A stretch of 58,804 bases of DNA, taken from the NCBI GenBank assembly GCA_015065455.1, contig SVQI01000010.1:1-58804 (forward strand), read 5' to 3'. Below the pieces are notes generated by a model, which saw only the letters and a list, made by a program, of their open reading frames with translations, had not been told where the DNA came from and did not search any database. Origin of the DNA: Oscillospiraceae bacterium (lineage in GTDB: Bacteria; Bacillota; Clostridia; Oscillospirales; CAG-272). The first letter of the stretch is position 1, and each line of letters begins with the position of its first letter. The translations under genes were made by a program, and so were the position numbers. This document shows positions 42,172 through 49,479 of this stretch, in pieces.

Positions 42172-43110
42172 TTATTCTGCATCTTTCAGAATAGAATTTG
42201 CGTCATCAGCATTAAACCCGTTATCATCAACGTCGCCTGCAAATTCATAAACGGGTTTTCCTGTATAGCCGTCAACTTCTGCTGCGATCTTCTTTGCAAT
42301 CATAGCGTCGAACACGGTAACAACTCCGTCGCCGTCGAGATCGCCCTTAACTACAATATATGCGTTTTCACCGTTAGCTTCGATCTTATATCCTGTTCCA
42401 ACTGTTGCTTCAGCTTCAATAGTGTTTCCTTCTTTGTCTTTGATGGTGAAACTACCGTTTGTAGTTCCCATTTCAGCGAGAACAACGGTGCCTGCGTTAT
42501 CAGTGGATTTAAGAGTAAATTCGCTGTTTACAATAGCTTCGGCAAGAGCCTGTTTATCTGCTCCGTAAATTGCATTAGTCTTGGTGATTTCTTTAGCGGT
42601 TGTATCACCTATCATCATATATGTAATGCTTTCATTATCAAACAAAGCTGCGGGGTTGCTTATCATGGTATTTGCTTTAAAAGTAACAGTTAAAATGTTA
42701 GCTAATTCAGTCCCGGTATAACCTTCGTTTTCGGTAAATGTGTTCTTTACTACTGCAAATCTTACTGCTCCGTTTGCAGTGTCATCTTTTGAGGCATATG
42801 TCGATTTGCTTCCGTCAAGGTCGGATTTGATATCCGTAACCGAAATCTTTTCAGTGTTATATTTTAAATTGATCTGAAGACCGGCAACCTTAAATGAATC
42901 AACATCAGCGTTCGATATTTTTACGGTTGCTTTAAAAGTATTATTCTGTTCTACCTGGGTAGTTGTAACGCCCAATATTACGTTAAGACTATCCGTATCT
43001 GATTTTGCATTGTTAGCGGATACTGCGCTTCCTATTATCAACATAGCTGACAAAAGGCACAAAACCAAACACAAGGGAAGGATTATTTTAAAATATTTAT
43101 TTTTGGTCAT
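42172..43110 (-). CDS. Secreted cohesin-dockerin protein
   Basis: A 312-residue exported protein. After the signal peptide (about 1-33) comes a cohesin-like beta sandwich (about 40-185; NNTFKATVKISNADVDSFKVAGLQINLKYN). A linker domain follows, then a C-terminal dockerin (about 255-312) with two Ca-binding loops: the canonical DLDGDGVVTVFDAMIAKKI and the second DVDDNGFNADDANSILKDAE. Having both partners in one short chain suggests a scaffold adaptor or self-polymer. No glycoside hydrolase or anchoring protein is linked. The ATG at 43110 has AGAGGTG nine bases upstream. The cohesin type is uncertain. Confidence 0.82.
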   Translation of the reverse strand: MTKNKYFKIILPLCLVLCLLSAMLIIGSAVSANNAKSDTDSLNVILGVTTTQVEQNNTFKATVKISNADVDSFKVAGLQINLKYNTEKISVTDIKSDLDGSKSTYASKDDTANGAVRFAVVKNTFTENEGYTGTELANILTVTFKANTMISNPAALFDNESITYMMIGDTTAKEITKTNAIYGADKQALAEAIVNSEFTLKSTDNAGTVVLAEMGTTNGSFTIKDKEGNTIEAEATVGTGYKIEANGENAYIVVKGDLDGDGVVTVFDAMIAKKIAAEVDGYTGKPVYEFAGDVDDNGFNADDANSILKDAE

Positions 43111-43158
43111 AATAATCAACACCTCTAAAACCACATATTTGCGACTATATACATAATT

Positions 43159-43187
43159 ATTATATACTATATATAATCGCTTGTCAA
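43159..43187 (-). promoter_or_regulatory. Promoter of the cohesin-dockerin gene
   Basis: Minus-strand TTGACA and TATAAT with a 17-base spacer. Confidence 0.88.
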
Positions 43188-43216
43188 TAGAAAAATACGG
43201 TCATAATAATATAAAT

Positions 43217-43244
43217 AAAGCGGCATATCTTTATATGCCGCTTT
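43217..43244 (-). terminator. Terminator after the acyltransferase-fold gene
   Basis: AAAGCGGCATAT/ATATGCCGCTTT, a 12-bp stem followed by a T-rich minus-strand run. Confidence 0.85.
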
Positions 43245-43249
43245 AAAAA

Positions 43250-44128
43250 TCAGTCGATATCTTCAATAATTTCTTCAGGGGGAGTATCCATCTTGTAGGG
43301 GTTTCTCATAAGTCTTTGCATCATCTTAAATGCAGATGCATAATAGTATCCGTCGCAAATTCTTTCGTCCGTTACAACACAGAGATCAGTATAATGTTTT
43401 TCTTCTGCATTGCCTTCTGAATTAAGTTCATAAACCTTACGTCTTTTACCGAAAGCAACAAACAAAGGAACATTACCAAAGTCGTAAATGTGATGGAATA
43501 CAGGGGGGATTCCAAGAGAACCCATTGAAGTAATTACGAGAGAAGCATGGAACGGGCTTACCTTAAGCAAAAACTTGGGAAGCAAGCCGAAGTAATCAAG
43601 TGTTCTGAGTAAGAACATAGCAAATTTTAAAACAAAACGGGGAATATAGTTGAGTATTCTTGCTGTCTTATCAAAATCGCTTTCCTGTTGTTGTTTACGG
43701 TATTCTACAACTGCATTGTTGAATTGATTATAAACGTCCATAGGGGTTGCATCGGGCTCGAAAATCATTTTGATGCAAGTGTCGGGAGATTCGAGTGTCA
43801 TTTCTTTTTTTATTGTAATTGCAACTTCAATATTCTTTCTGGAAAAAATTTGCTGACCAGATACAAAACGGTTAATTGCAGGACGCTGAGAAACCGTTCT
43901 AACGTATGCGGCAATTATGAGATGCACGAGACCGAAATGTTCATGCCCTTCCGCATGTTTTTGCTTAATATACTTTTCGGCTGCGGATATTTCTACACTT
44001 GATGTAAACATATTCAAAGAGTCACTGCGATATCGCATAATGAACGGTGTAAGCTTAAGCATCGGGCTGATATTTTTAAGGAGATACCCGTCTGCTCTGT
44101 CACCAAAACGGCGTTTTCTTTTTTTCAT
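43250..44128 (-). CDS. 2-oxoacid dehydrogenase E2-like acyltransferase-fold protein
   Basis: A 292-residue protein with the chloramphenicol-acetyltransferase/E2 catalytic fold only; lipoyl and subunit-binding domains are absent. Recognisable parts are HFGLVHLIIAAYVRTVSQRP, SPFHASLVITSMGSLGIPPV and the C-terminal DERICDGYYYASAFKMMQ, which aligns with the E2 motif DHRxxDG. The catalytic His is Glu here, so ordinary acetyl transfer is doubtful. A hydrophobic segment (FVLKFAMFLLRTLDYFGLLP) could touch the membrane. The ATG at 44128 has AGGAG. It stands alone with its own promoter. Function unknown. Confidence 0.7.
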   Translation of the reverse strand: MKKRKRRFGDRADGYLLKNISPMLKLTPFIMRYRSDSLNMFTSSVEISAAEKYIKQKHAEGHEHFGLVHLIIAAYVRTVSQRPAINRFVSGQQIFSRKNIEVAITIKKEMTLESPDTCIKMIFEPDATPMDVYNQFNNAVVEYRKQQQESDFDKTARILNYIPRFVLKFAMFLLRTLDYFGLLPKFLLKVSPFHASLVITSMGSLGIPPVFHHIYDFGNVPLFVAFGKRRKVYELNSEGNAEEKHYTDLCVVTDERICDGYYYASAFKMMQRLMRNPYKMDTPPEEIIEDID

Positions 44129-44161
44129 ATACAAAACTCCTGATAATAATATAATCAATTT

Positions 44162-44190
44162 ATTTTACACTTATCTTGTTGTGCTGTCAA
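44162..44190 (-). promoter_or_regulatory. Promoter of the acyltransferase-fold gene
   Basis: Minus-strand TTGACA and TAAAAT with a 17-base spacer. Confidence 0.85.
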
Positions 44191-44324
44191 TAACTTGTTA
44201 AAAAATAATTATTAATTTAACCGATTTTTTGTAATAATTTGTAATAATTTGTAGAATAATATTGCAAAAAGACCTCTACACATCTTGCTTCATAATGAAA
44301 AAGTGAAAGAATTTTTATATATAC

Positions 44325-44353
44325 TTGATTTTTTTACTGTGTAATGATATAAT
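44325..44353 (+). promoter_or_regulatory. Promoter of the tyrosine kinase/phosphatase pair
   Basis: TTGATT and TATAAT with a 17-base spacer. Upstream at 44229-44255 the word GTAATAATTT is repeated in tandem (11-base period). The leader is about 100 bases. Confidence 0.82.
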
Positions 44354-44460
44354 TGTGAATATATGTAACTTAATTCACATGTTTTTGTATAGTAGGTACG
44401 AATACTGTAAAAAAGTATTTTCGGTAATGATAATTGATAAGGAAAGGTTGGTTATATATT

Positions 44461-45201
44461 TTGAAGAATTCGAAAAATATGATTTCTGCACCGGTTGAGA
44501 CAATTATTAACGGAGAAACAGAATTTGCCGTAGCTGAGGCGTACAAATCTATAAGAACGAATATTATGTATTCTATGCCCAGAAGCAAAGAAGGCAAAGT
44601 GATCGTTATGACAAGTTCAGCTGCAGGTGACGGAAAAACCACCAACGTTATTAATTTGGCAATTACGTTTGCGCAGATAAAAGAGAGAGTACTTCTCATT
44701 GACTGTGACCTTAGAAAGCCTAAAGTTCACAGATATTTGAAGCTTGATAAAAAGGACGGTCTTTCAAACGTGCTTTGCGGTTTTACTGATCTAAGCAAAG
44801 CTATTAAGGTTGGAGTAAGAGAAAATTTTGACGTTATTACGGCAGGAGAAACTCCTCCCAACCCCGCTGAATTGATCCAGTCATATGAGTTTGAAAGATT
44901 GCTCACTTTCCTTAAGACAAAGTATGATTATATATTCATAGACACACCGCCCGTTAACGTTGTAACTGACGCTTCGCTTGTTGTTAAAAACAGTACAGGT
45001 GTTGTTCTGTTGGTAAGAAAGAATCATACTACGGTTGATATGCTTGACGATGCCGTTAACAATTTGAAAACGGTAGATGCAAATATTTTAGGTGTAGTTA
45101 TGATTGACAGTAAAGAAGGAAACGTAGTTTCAAAGAGCTATAAAAACAGTAAATATTCATACAGCAACAGCTACGCTTCCGATAACCGTAAAGAAAAATG
45201 A
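44461..45201 (+). CDS. Bacterial tyrosine kinase (CpsD/YwqD type)
   Basis: A 246-residue BY-kinase. Walker A is SSAAGDGKTTNVINLA, Walker A' LLIDCDLRKPK and Walker B YIFIDTPP. The C-terminus is a tyrosine cluster (SYKNSKYSYSNSYASDN) that is autophosphorylated in this family. In capsule systems such kinases need a separate membrane activator (CpsC/YwqC), which is absent here. The TTG at 44461 is preferred because AAGGAAAGG lies about 12 bases upstream and the longer frame would place that site inside the gene. It overlaps the phosphatase by four bases. Confidence 0.88.
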   Translation: MKNSKNMISAPVETIINGETEFAVAEAYKSIRTNIMYSMPRSKEGKVIVMTSSAAGDGKTTNVINLAITFAQIKERVLLIDCDLRKPKVHRYLKLDKKDGLSNVLCGFTDLSKAIKVGVRENFDVITAGETPPNPAELIQSYEFERLLTFLKTKYDYIFIDTPPVNVVTDASLVVKNSTGVVLLVRKNHTTVDMLDDAVNNLKTVDANILGVVMIDSKEGNVVSKSYKNSKYSYSNSYASDNRKEK

Positions 45202-45893
45202 TTGATATACATTCACATTGTTTACCTGCTCTTGATGACGGTGCAAAGAACGTTTCTGAAAGCATAGATATGCTTACTGACAGTTATAACCAAGGTGTAG
45301 AAAAGTGTGTTTGTACTCCTCATGCAAGTATTCATCGTAATGATGATATTTTGCGTCATATTGATAAGAGAAATAAATCCATTGAGCTTTTAAAACAGGG
45401 AATAGCCGATAAAAATATATTGATTCCCGAGCTGCATTACGGATTTGAAGTGTTTATTGATAATGATATTTCCGTTTACAGCGATATAGAAAAAATGTGT
45501 ATTGACGACACAAAATGTATGTTGGTTGAGTTGTCGTACACAAAATATAACGAGTACTATCCCGAATGGCTGTATTCGTTGTCTGTAAAAGGGATTACTC
45601 CAATTTTAGCTCACGTTGAGAGGTATCAGTATTTTGATAGACTCTTTGAAGAACTTGACGGTTTCAAGGTTATTTACCAGATAAATGCCTCAACGCTGAT
45701 GACTTCACAGGGGAAAAAGCTATTGAACAAACTATATCAAAGCGGAAGCACGGTTGTTGGTGGAAGTGATATGCACAATATGCTTTTCAGAAGAAGCAAA
45801 ATTGCAAAAGCTTATAAAAAAGTTGAAAAGATCGATTCTGAAATAGCGCAGGATATTTTCTACAACAACGCGAAAAGAATACTCGGTATATAA
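45198..45893 (+). CDS. Tyrosine-protein phosphatase, PHP type (CpsB/YwqE)
   Basis: A 231-residue metal-dependent phosphatase that removes phosphate from the cognate BY-kinase tail. The PHP ligands are visible: IDIHSHCLPALDDGAKN at the N-terminus, CTPHA, ELHYGFEVFI, LAHVERYQYF and GGSDMHN. Coupled to the kinase by an ATGA overlap, it completes a phosphorylation switch, but no polysaccharide genes are linked. Confidence 0.9.
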   Translation: MIDIHSHCLPALDDGAKNVSESIDMLTDSYNQGVEKCVCTPHASIHRNDDILRHIDKRNKSIELLKQGIADKNILIPELHYGFEVFIDNDISVYSDIEKMCIDDTKCMLVELSYTKYNEYYPEWLYSLSVKGITPILAHVERYQYFDRLFEELDGFKVIYQINASTLMTSQGKKLLNKLYQSGSTVVGGSDMHNMLFRRSKIAKAYKKVEKIDSEIAQDIFYNNAKRILGI

Positions 45894-45912
45894 TTATATA
45901 AATATAAATGAA

Positions 45913-45941
45913 AAAAAGCCTCGTTTTATACGAGGCTTTTT
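45913..45941. terminator. Bidirectional terminator, phosphatase / mrp
   Basis: AAAAAGCCTCG/CGAGGCTTTTT with a 7-base loop between convergent genes. Confidence 0.92.
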
Positions 45942-45946
45942 GAGTT

Positions 45947-46762
45947 TTACATATTTTCAACGAATTTGTCAAGGAAGCTGACGTCAAGGCTTTCGAGCTC
46001 ACCTGCATCGCATTTTTTTGCAATTTCGGGATTGATGGGCAGCTTTGCAACGTTTTCTATGCCAAATTTTTGTGCGATTTCGTCAATGTGGCTTTCACCG
46101 TAAATATAGTGTTTTTTGCCGCAATCGGAGCATACAAAATATGACATATTTTCAACGATACCGTAAATCGGAATGTCCATCATACGTGCCATATTTACAG
46201 CCTTTTCTACAATCATTGAAACAAGCTCCTGAGGAGAGGTGACGATAATGATTCCGTCAACGGGAATAGACTGGAATACAGTAAGGGGAACGTCGCCCGT
46301 GCCGGGAGGCATATCAATAAACATAAAGTCTATGTCTTCCCAGATAACGTCAGTCCAGAACTGCTTAACTGTTCCTGCAATTACAGGACCGCGCCATACT
46401 ACAGGGTCGGTTTCGTTTTGCAGAATAAGGTTTACAGACATAACCTCAACGCCGTCCTTGCTTTTTGCAGGAATGAGACCTCTTTCGTCGGCATAAACCT
46501 TTTCTTTAATACCGAAAACCTTAGGAATGGAAGGACCTGTAAGGTCGGCATCGAGGATTCCGACGCGGTTATTCTTTTTGTTCATGGCAGATGCCAACAT
46601 GGAAGTAACAAGTGATTTTCCGACTCCGCCCTTGCCGCTGACGATGCCGTATACTTTTTTTACACTGCTTGCGGGATTAAGTTTTTCAAGTAAGAACTTG
46701 GGGTCTCTTGAAGAACAGTTTTCACTGCAAGTAGAGCAATCGTGTGTACAATTTTCGCTCAT
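45947..46762 (-). CDS. mrp: Mrp/NBP35-type Fe-S cluster carrier ATPase
   Basis: A 271-residue deviant Walker ATPase that carries Fe-S clusters to target proteins. An N-terminal Cys motif (CTHDCSTCSENC) is followed by the Walker A variant SGKGGVGKSLV, the WRGPVI and DMPPGTGDVPL blocks, and the cluster-binding pair YFVCSDCGKKH. The N-terminal Cys set is NBP35-like. Likely clients include the Fe-S-rich hydrogenase, though this is inference. Its own transcription unit. Confidence 0.92.
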   Translation of the reverse strand: MSENCTHDCSTCSENCSSRDPKFLLEKLNPASSVKKVYGIVSGKGGVGKSLVTSMLASAMNKKNNRVGILDADLTGPSIPKVFGIKEKVYADERGLIPAKSKDGVEVMSVNLILQNETDPVVWRGPVIAGTVKQFWTDVIWEDIDFMFIDMPPGTGDVPLTVFQSIPVDGIIIVTSPQELVSMIVEKAVNMARMMDIPIYGIVENMSYFVCSDCGKKHYIYGESHIDEIAQKFGIENVAKLPINPEIAKKCDAGELESLDVSFLDKFVENM

Positions 46763-46941
46763 TTTTACATACGCTCAGGTATAGCTGTAAAATACAGTGC
46801 ATACAGAGCTGAAACTCCTTTTTTAAAATATCTTTTCTAAGAAATTATTATATCCTTTCTTTTGTATTATGTCAATAAATAAAAAAATTTTGCAGAAAAA
46901 AGCAACTTGTTTTTCTGTTTTTTAAGTTTTTGGGGGATTTT

Positions 46942-46973
46942 AAAAGGGGACTTTTTTTAAAAAGTCCCCTTTT
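46942..46973 (-). terminator. Terminator of the cotJ operon
   Basis: AAAAGGGGACTTTTT/AAAAAGTCCCCTTTT, a 15-bp stem. Confidence 0.85.
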
Positions 46974-46977
46974 GTTA

Positions 46978-47721
46978 TTATCTGCAACCGCAGTTATTAT
47001 TGTTGTTATTATCCTTACAATCGTAAGATGCTTTACGGCAGTCGTTATACTTGTTATCTTTGCAATCGTAAGATGATTTATTGCAGTCGTTGTACTTGTT
47101 GTCCTTACAGCAGTCAAGTCCTGCTTTATCAAATGCAGGATTGTACATATAGAAGTTTTTCTTTTCGCAATTCTTATCCTGAGATATACGGAGTGCGTCC
47201 CCAAATCTCTGATAGTGAACGATTTCTCTTGCACGTAGGAATTTGATTACGTCGCATACGTCGGGATCGTCTGAAAGGCGAAGAATGTTATCATACGTAA
47301 CTCTTGCCTTTTGTTCAGCCGCTAAGTCTTCGTTAAGGTCTGCAAAAACGTCGCCCTTTACGGCAAAGTATGCAGCGGTGTAGGGAACACCTGCCGCTGA
47401 AACGGGGTAAATGCCGGTCGTGTGGTCAACAAAGTAAGCATCAAATCCAGCCTTTTTAATTTCATCAATGCTGAGGTTTCTTGTCAGCTGATGAACTATT
47501 GCAGCTATAATTTCCATATGCGCAAGCTCTTCTGTGCCGATGTCCGTTAAGATGCCGATAACTTCATTATACGGCATGCTGTAACGCTGATTCAAATAAC
47601 GTAATGAAGCGCCGAGCTCACCGTCAGGACCGCCAAGTTGTGTGATTATAGCTTTTGCAAGTTTTGCATTCGGATTTTTTATTTTTACCGGATATTCAAG
47701 TTTTTTATCGTATATCCACAT
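46978..47721 (-). CDS. cotJC: Spore coat protein CotJC (Mn-catalase-like) with Cys repeats
   Basis: A 247-residue spore coat/inner coat protein with the ferritin-like manganese catalase fold. The metal ligands lie in the YNEVIGILTDIGTEELAHME and AAEQKARVTYDNIL helices. Unusually, it carries a C-terminal tail of 15-residue Asn/Asp/Cys repeats (CKDNKYNDCNKSSYD, CKDNKYNDCRKASYD) ending in NNNNNNCGCR, which suggests disulfide cross-linking in the coat. The usual partners cotJB and cotJA lie immediately upstream. Confidence 0.93.
   Translation of the reverse strand: MWIYDKKLEYPVKIKNPNAKLAKAIITQLGGPDGELGASLRYLNQRYSMPYNEVIGILTDIGTEELAHMEIIAAIVHQLTRNLSIDEIKKAGFDAYFVDHTTGIYPVSAAGVPYTAAYFAVKGDVFADLNEDLAAEQKARVTYDNILRLSDDPDVCDVIKFLRAREIVHYQRFGDALRISQDKNCEKKNFYMYNPAFDKAGLDCCKDNKYNDCNKSSYDCKDNKYNDCRKASYDCKDNNNNNNCGCR
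46985..47115 (-). repeat. 45-bp coding repeats in cotJC
   Basis: Two full units and one partial unit with 45-base period encode the CKDNKYNDC tail; differences between units are mostly at silent or Ser/Ala, Asn/Arg positions. Confidence 0.8.
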
Positions 47722-47724
47722 ATC

Positions 47725-47973
47725 TTAACCCTCACATTCCCAAGGCCAAGGTGAATCAATCCAGTTCCAATCGCAGCCTTGATTTGCATTTGCGGTCAAA
47801 GGACCGTGCTTTTCTTCATATTCTTTTCTTAAATAATCCGCTCTGTCTCTTGCTGTATAAAAATATTCAAGCGCTTTCTGGCAGTAGGGGTAAACGTCAA
47901 GATACAAATTGGCTTCAATAAGCTCAAAATCAGCCATTTGTACTTTTTTCATCATTTTTTCTCTGTCTTTCAT
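47725..47973 (-). CDS. cotJB: Spore coat protein CotJB
   Basis: An 82-residue protein matching CotJB: VQMADFELIEANLYLDVYPY, the YFYTARDRADYLRKEYEEKHGPL helix and a C-terminal DWNWIDSPWPWECEG tail. It shares a base with the cotJA stop (TAATG) and is three bases from cotJC. It is made in the mother cell during sporulation as part of the CotJ complex. Confidence 0.93.
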   Translation of the reverse strand: MKDREKMMKKVQMADFELIEANLYLDVYPYCQKALEYFYTARDRADYLRKEYEEKHGPLTANANQGCDWNWIDSPWPWECEG

Positions 47974-48254
47974 TATAAGCAGTTCCCCCTATTGCATTTA
48001 TATCCTAAAAAGGGTTTGTCAAGCTCAGCAAAAATTGTGCCTGCTTCAAATCCTCTGTCACAGTCATAAATATTCTGCCATTCCTGATAAGGTGAATAAA
48101 CCATACCAAGCTTGTAATTCATATCTTTCTTTTCGCAGGAGTCGTAACGGTCGTTATCCGCTGCTCTGCGTACCTGAGCTCTTGTATAATCCGTGCAGGA
48201 TTCTCTCGTGCGGCAGGATGCAGGCTGCTGATAACAGCCTCTGTTGTAATTCAT
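47973..48254 (-). CDS. cotJA: Spore coat-associated protein CotJA
   Basis: A 93-residue protein; the second half (KLGMVYSPYQEWQNIYDCDRGFEAGTIFAELDKPFLGYK, in two segments) is the CotJA signature, in which the CDRGFEAGTIF motif stands out. The N-terminus has extra Cys residues (GCYQQ, SCRTRESC), matching the Cys-rich theme of cotJC here. The ATG at 48254 with AAGGAGAG is preferred over a much longer open frame starting at 48419. Confidence 0.85.
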   Translation of the reverse strand: MNYNRGCYQQPASCRTRESCTDYTRAQVRRAADNDRYDSCEKKDMNYKLGMVYSPYQEWQNIYDCDRGFEAGTIFAELDKPFLGYKCNRGNCL

Positions 48255-48478
48255 ATATTTTCTCTCCTTAGTTTTTGTTGTAATTATATAATTTTTTACG
48301 AAACGAATAATTCGTCTCGTTGTATAATATGCTTTATGGAGAGTAATTGGTACATATTTTAGCCATTTATCCAAAAAATTCCTGATTGTGTATGTAAAAT
48401 AATTATAATATGTCAACATTTTCTACCAAAATGCTAAATGTAACAAATATTTCATCAAAAAATCGGTAATTTTATATA

Positions 48479-48507
48479 TTTACAAATCATGAACTTTTAG
48501 TTATAAT
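48479..48507 (+). promoter_or_regulatory. Orphan promoter upstream of the structured RNA candidate
   Basis: TTTACA and TATAAT with a 17-base spacer on the plus strand; no gene on this strand follows before the terminator at 48628. About 55 bases upstream, at 48421, lies TTCTACCAAAA, part of the S24 operator word. Confidence 0.65.
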
Positions 48508-48513
48508 ATATGA

Positions 48514-48665
48514 CGGTAAACTCACAGCAGCACGACAGACCGATTATCTTGTGAAATATCAATCGTATGATATACTGTACATAAAGATAATGCTCTGTTG
48601 TGTTTTTATTTTTACCATAAAAAAGTGCCGCCCTCTTTAGCCGTGTGCCAAAGAGGGCGGTTTTA
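48514..48665 (+). ncRNA. Candidate structured small RNA
   Basis: Between a consensus-like promoter (48479-48507) and a strong terminator lie about 150 bases with no ORF having a ribosome site. They fold into a nested extended hairpin: GGTAAA (48515)/TTTACC (48611), CACAGCAG (48523)/CTGTTGTG (48595), ATTATCTT (48543)/AAGATAAT (48584) and ATATCA (48556)/TGATAT (48568), with internal loops. The long irregular rod recalls 6S RNA but is shorter (about 100 bases plus terminator). Novel or a diverged known RNA; transcription is inferred. Confidence 0.5.
48628..48660. terminator. Bidirectional terminator, RNA candidate / S24 repressor
   Basis: CCGCCCTCTTT/AAAGAGGGCGG, an 11-bp stem, with T-runs in both directions. 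Confidence 0.9.
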
Positions 48666-48684
48666 TTGTTTTTTGTGTTTTTAA

Positions 48685-49311
48685 TCAGAATTTTGCGCGA
48701 AGTTCTATGACCTTACCAATAATACAAACGGGAAGATTTTCAATCTGTTCGTTATTATAATACATAGGTTCGTACTTAGGATTGGTAGAAATAAGCATAA
48801 TGCCATCGGGGCGCTTCTTAATCTTTTTACAGGTAGCTTCACCGTCGCCTACCATAACGATGCCAATTTCGCCCGAATTAATATCATTTTGCTGTCTTAC
48901 GATAACTATATCGCCTCGGGACATCTTGGGCTCCATACTGTCACCGTTAATTCTAAGAGCAAAAAATTCTCCCGTAGAAGCCAAAGCCTCGGGAATCTCT
49001 TCCCACGTATCAGAATCAGCAACGTCTATATATTCCTGTATAGCGGTAATTGGCGTACCGGCAGCAACGTTACCCATAACGGGAATTTTTACAGCGCCTC
49101 TGTGATTTTTTTCTTCCTTTTCACCCATAAGGTAGCCGGTAGAAACACAGAACATATCTGAAATTTTTTGTATAGTAGACATTCGCGGAACCTTTGTATC
49201 ATTTTCCCAGGTTGAGACCGCTTTGTCGGATAGGCCGAGCAGCTTGCCGAATTCAGCCTGCGTAAAGCCTTTTTTTTCACGCAAATGCTTTATTCTCTTT
49301 CCTATTGTCAT
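48685..49311 (-). CDS. XRE/S24-family self-cleaving repressor
   Basis: A 208-residue LexA/CI-like repressor. The N-terminal XRE helix-turn-helix (IGKRIKHLREKKGFTQAEFGKLLG) is followed by a cleavage-site region (VMGNVAAGTPI, Ala-Gly), the catalytic Ser in NGDSMEPKMSRGDIVIV and the Lys in GDGEATCKKIKKR. RecA- or ligand-triggered self-cleavage would relieve repression. It is transcribed from a promoter whose spacer is an operator, divergent from a small-gene cassette. It is not LexA itself, since its N-terminus is XRE rather than the LexA winged helix. The ATG at 49311 is favoured over a GTG at 49323. Confidence 0.9.
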   Translation of the reverse strand: MTIGKRIKHLREKKGFTQAEFGKLLGLSDKAVSTWENDTKVPRMSTIQKISDMFCVSTGYLMGEKEEKNHRGAVKIPVMGNVAAGTPITAIQEYIDVADSDTWEEIPEALASTGEFFALRINGDSMEPKMSRGDIVIVRQQNDINSGEIGIVMVGDGEATCKKIKKRPDGIMLISTNPKYEPMYYNNEQIENLPVCIIGKVIELRAKF

Positions 49312-49336
49312 ATAATCACTCACTTTCGTTGATACT

Positions 49337-49365
49337 ATTGTACACTAAAAGTAGAAAAAAGTCAA
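49337..49365 (-). promoter_or_regulatory. Promoter of the S24 repressor with internal operator
   Basis: Minus-strand TTGACT and TACAAT with a 17-base spacer. The last 14 bases of the spacer are TTCTACTTTTAGTG (operator O3, 49343-49356). Confidence 0.85.
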
Positions 49366-49381
49366 GAGAAATTCAAAAAAA

Positions 49382-49415
49382 TTCTACCAAAAGTATTGAC
49401 ATTCTACCAAAAGTG
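49382..49415. promoter_or_regulatory. Twin operators O1 and O2 of the S24 switch
   Basis: TTCTACCAAAAGTA at 49382-49395 and TTCTACCAAAAGTG at 49402-49415 are direct repeats spaced exactly 20 bases (two helical turns). Each has TAC/GTA half-sites. O1 abuts the -35 and O2 fills the -35/-10 spacer of the rightward promoter. Confidence 0.8.
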
Positions 49416-49424
49416 GAGTATAAT
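49396..49424 (+). promoter_or_regulatory. Rightward promoter of the small-gene cassette
   Basis: Consensus TTGACA and TATAAT with a 17-base spacer, fully covered by operator O2. Confidence 0.93.
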
Positions 49425-49479
49425 GTACCCGTAAGATGAAAAAAGAGAAGAACACTGGTAAAAAAATAGGAGAAAAAAT

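Noticed and set aside
47973..48419. A 148-codon extended version of cotJA
   Set aside because: The AAGGAGAG ribosome site and the family N-terminus point to the ATG at 48254; the extension is AT-rich intergenic sequence.
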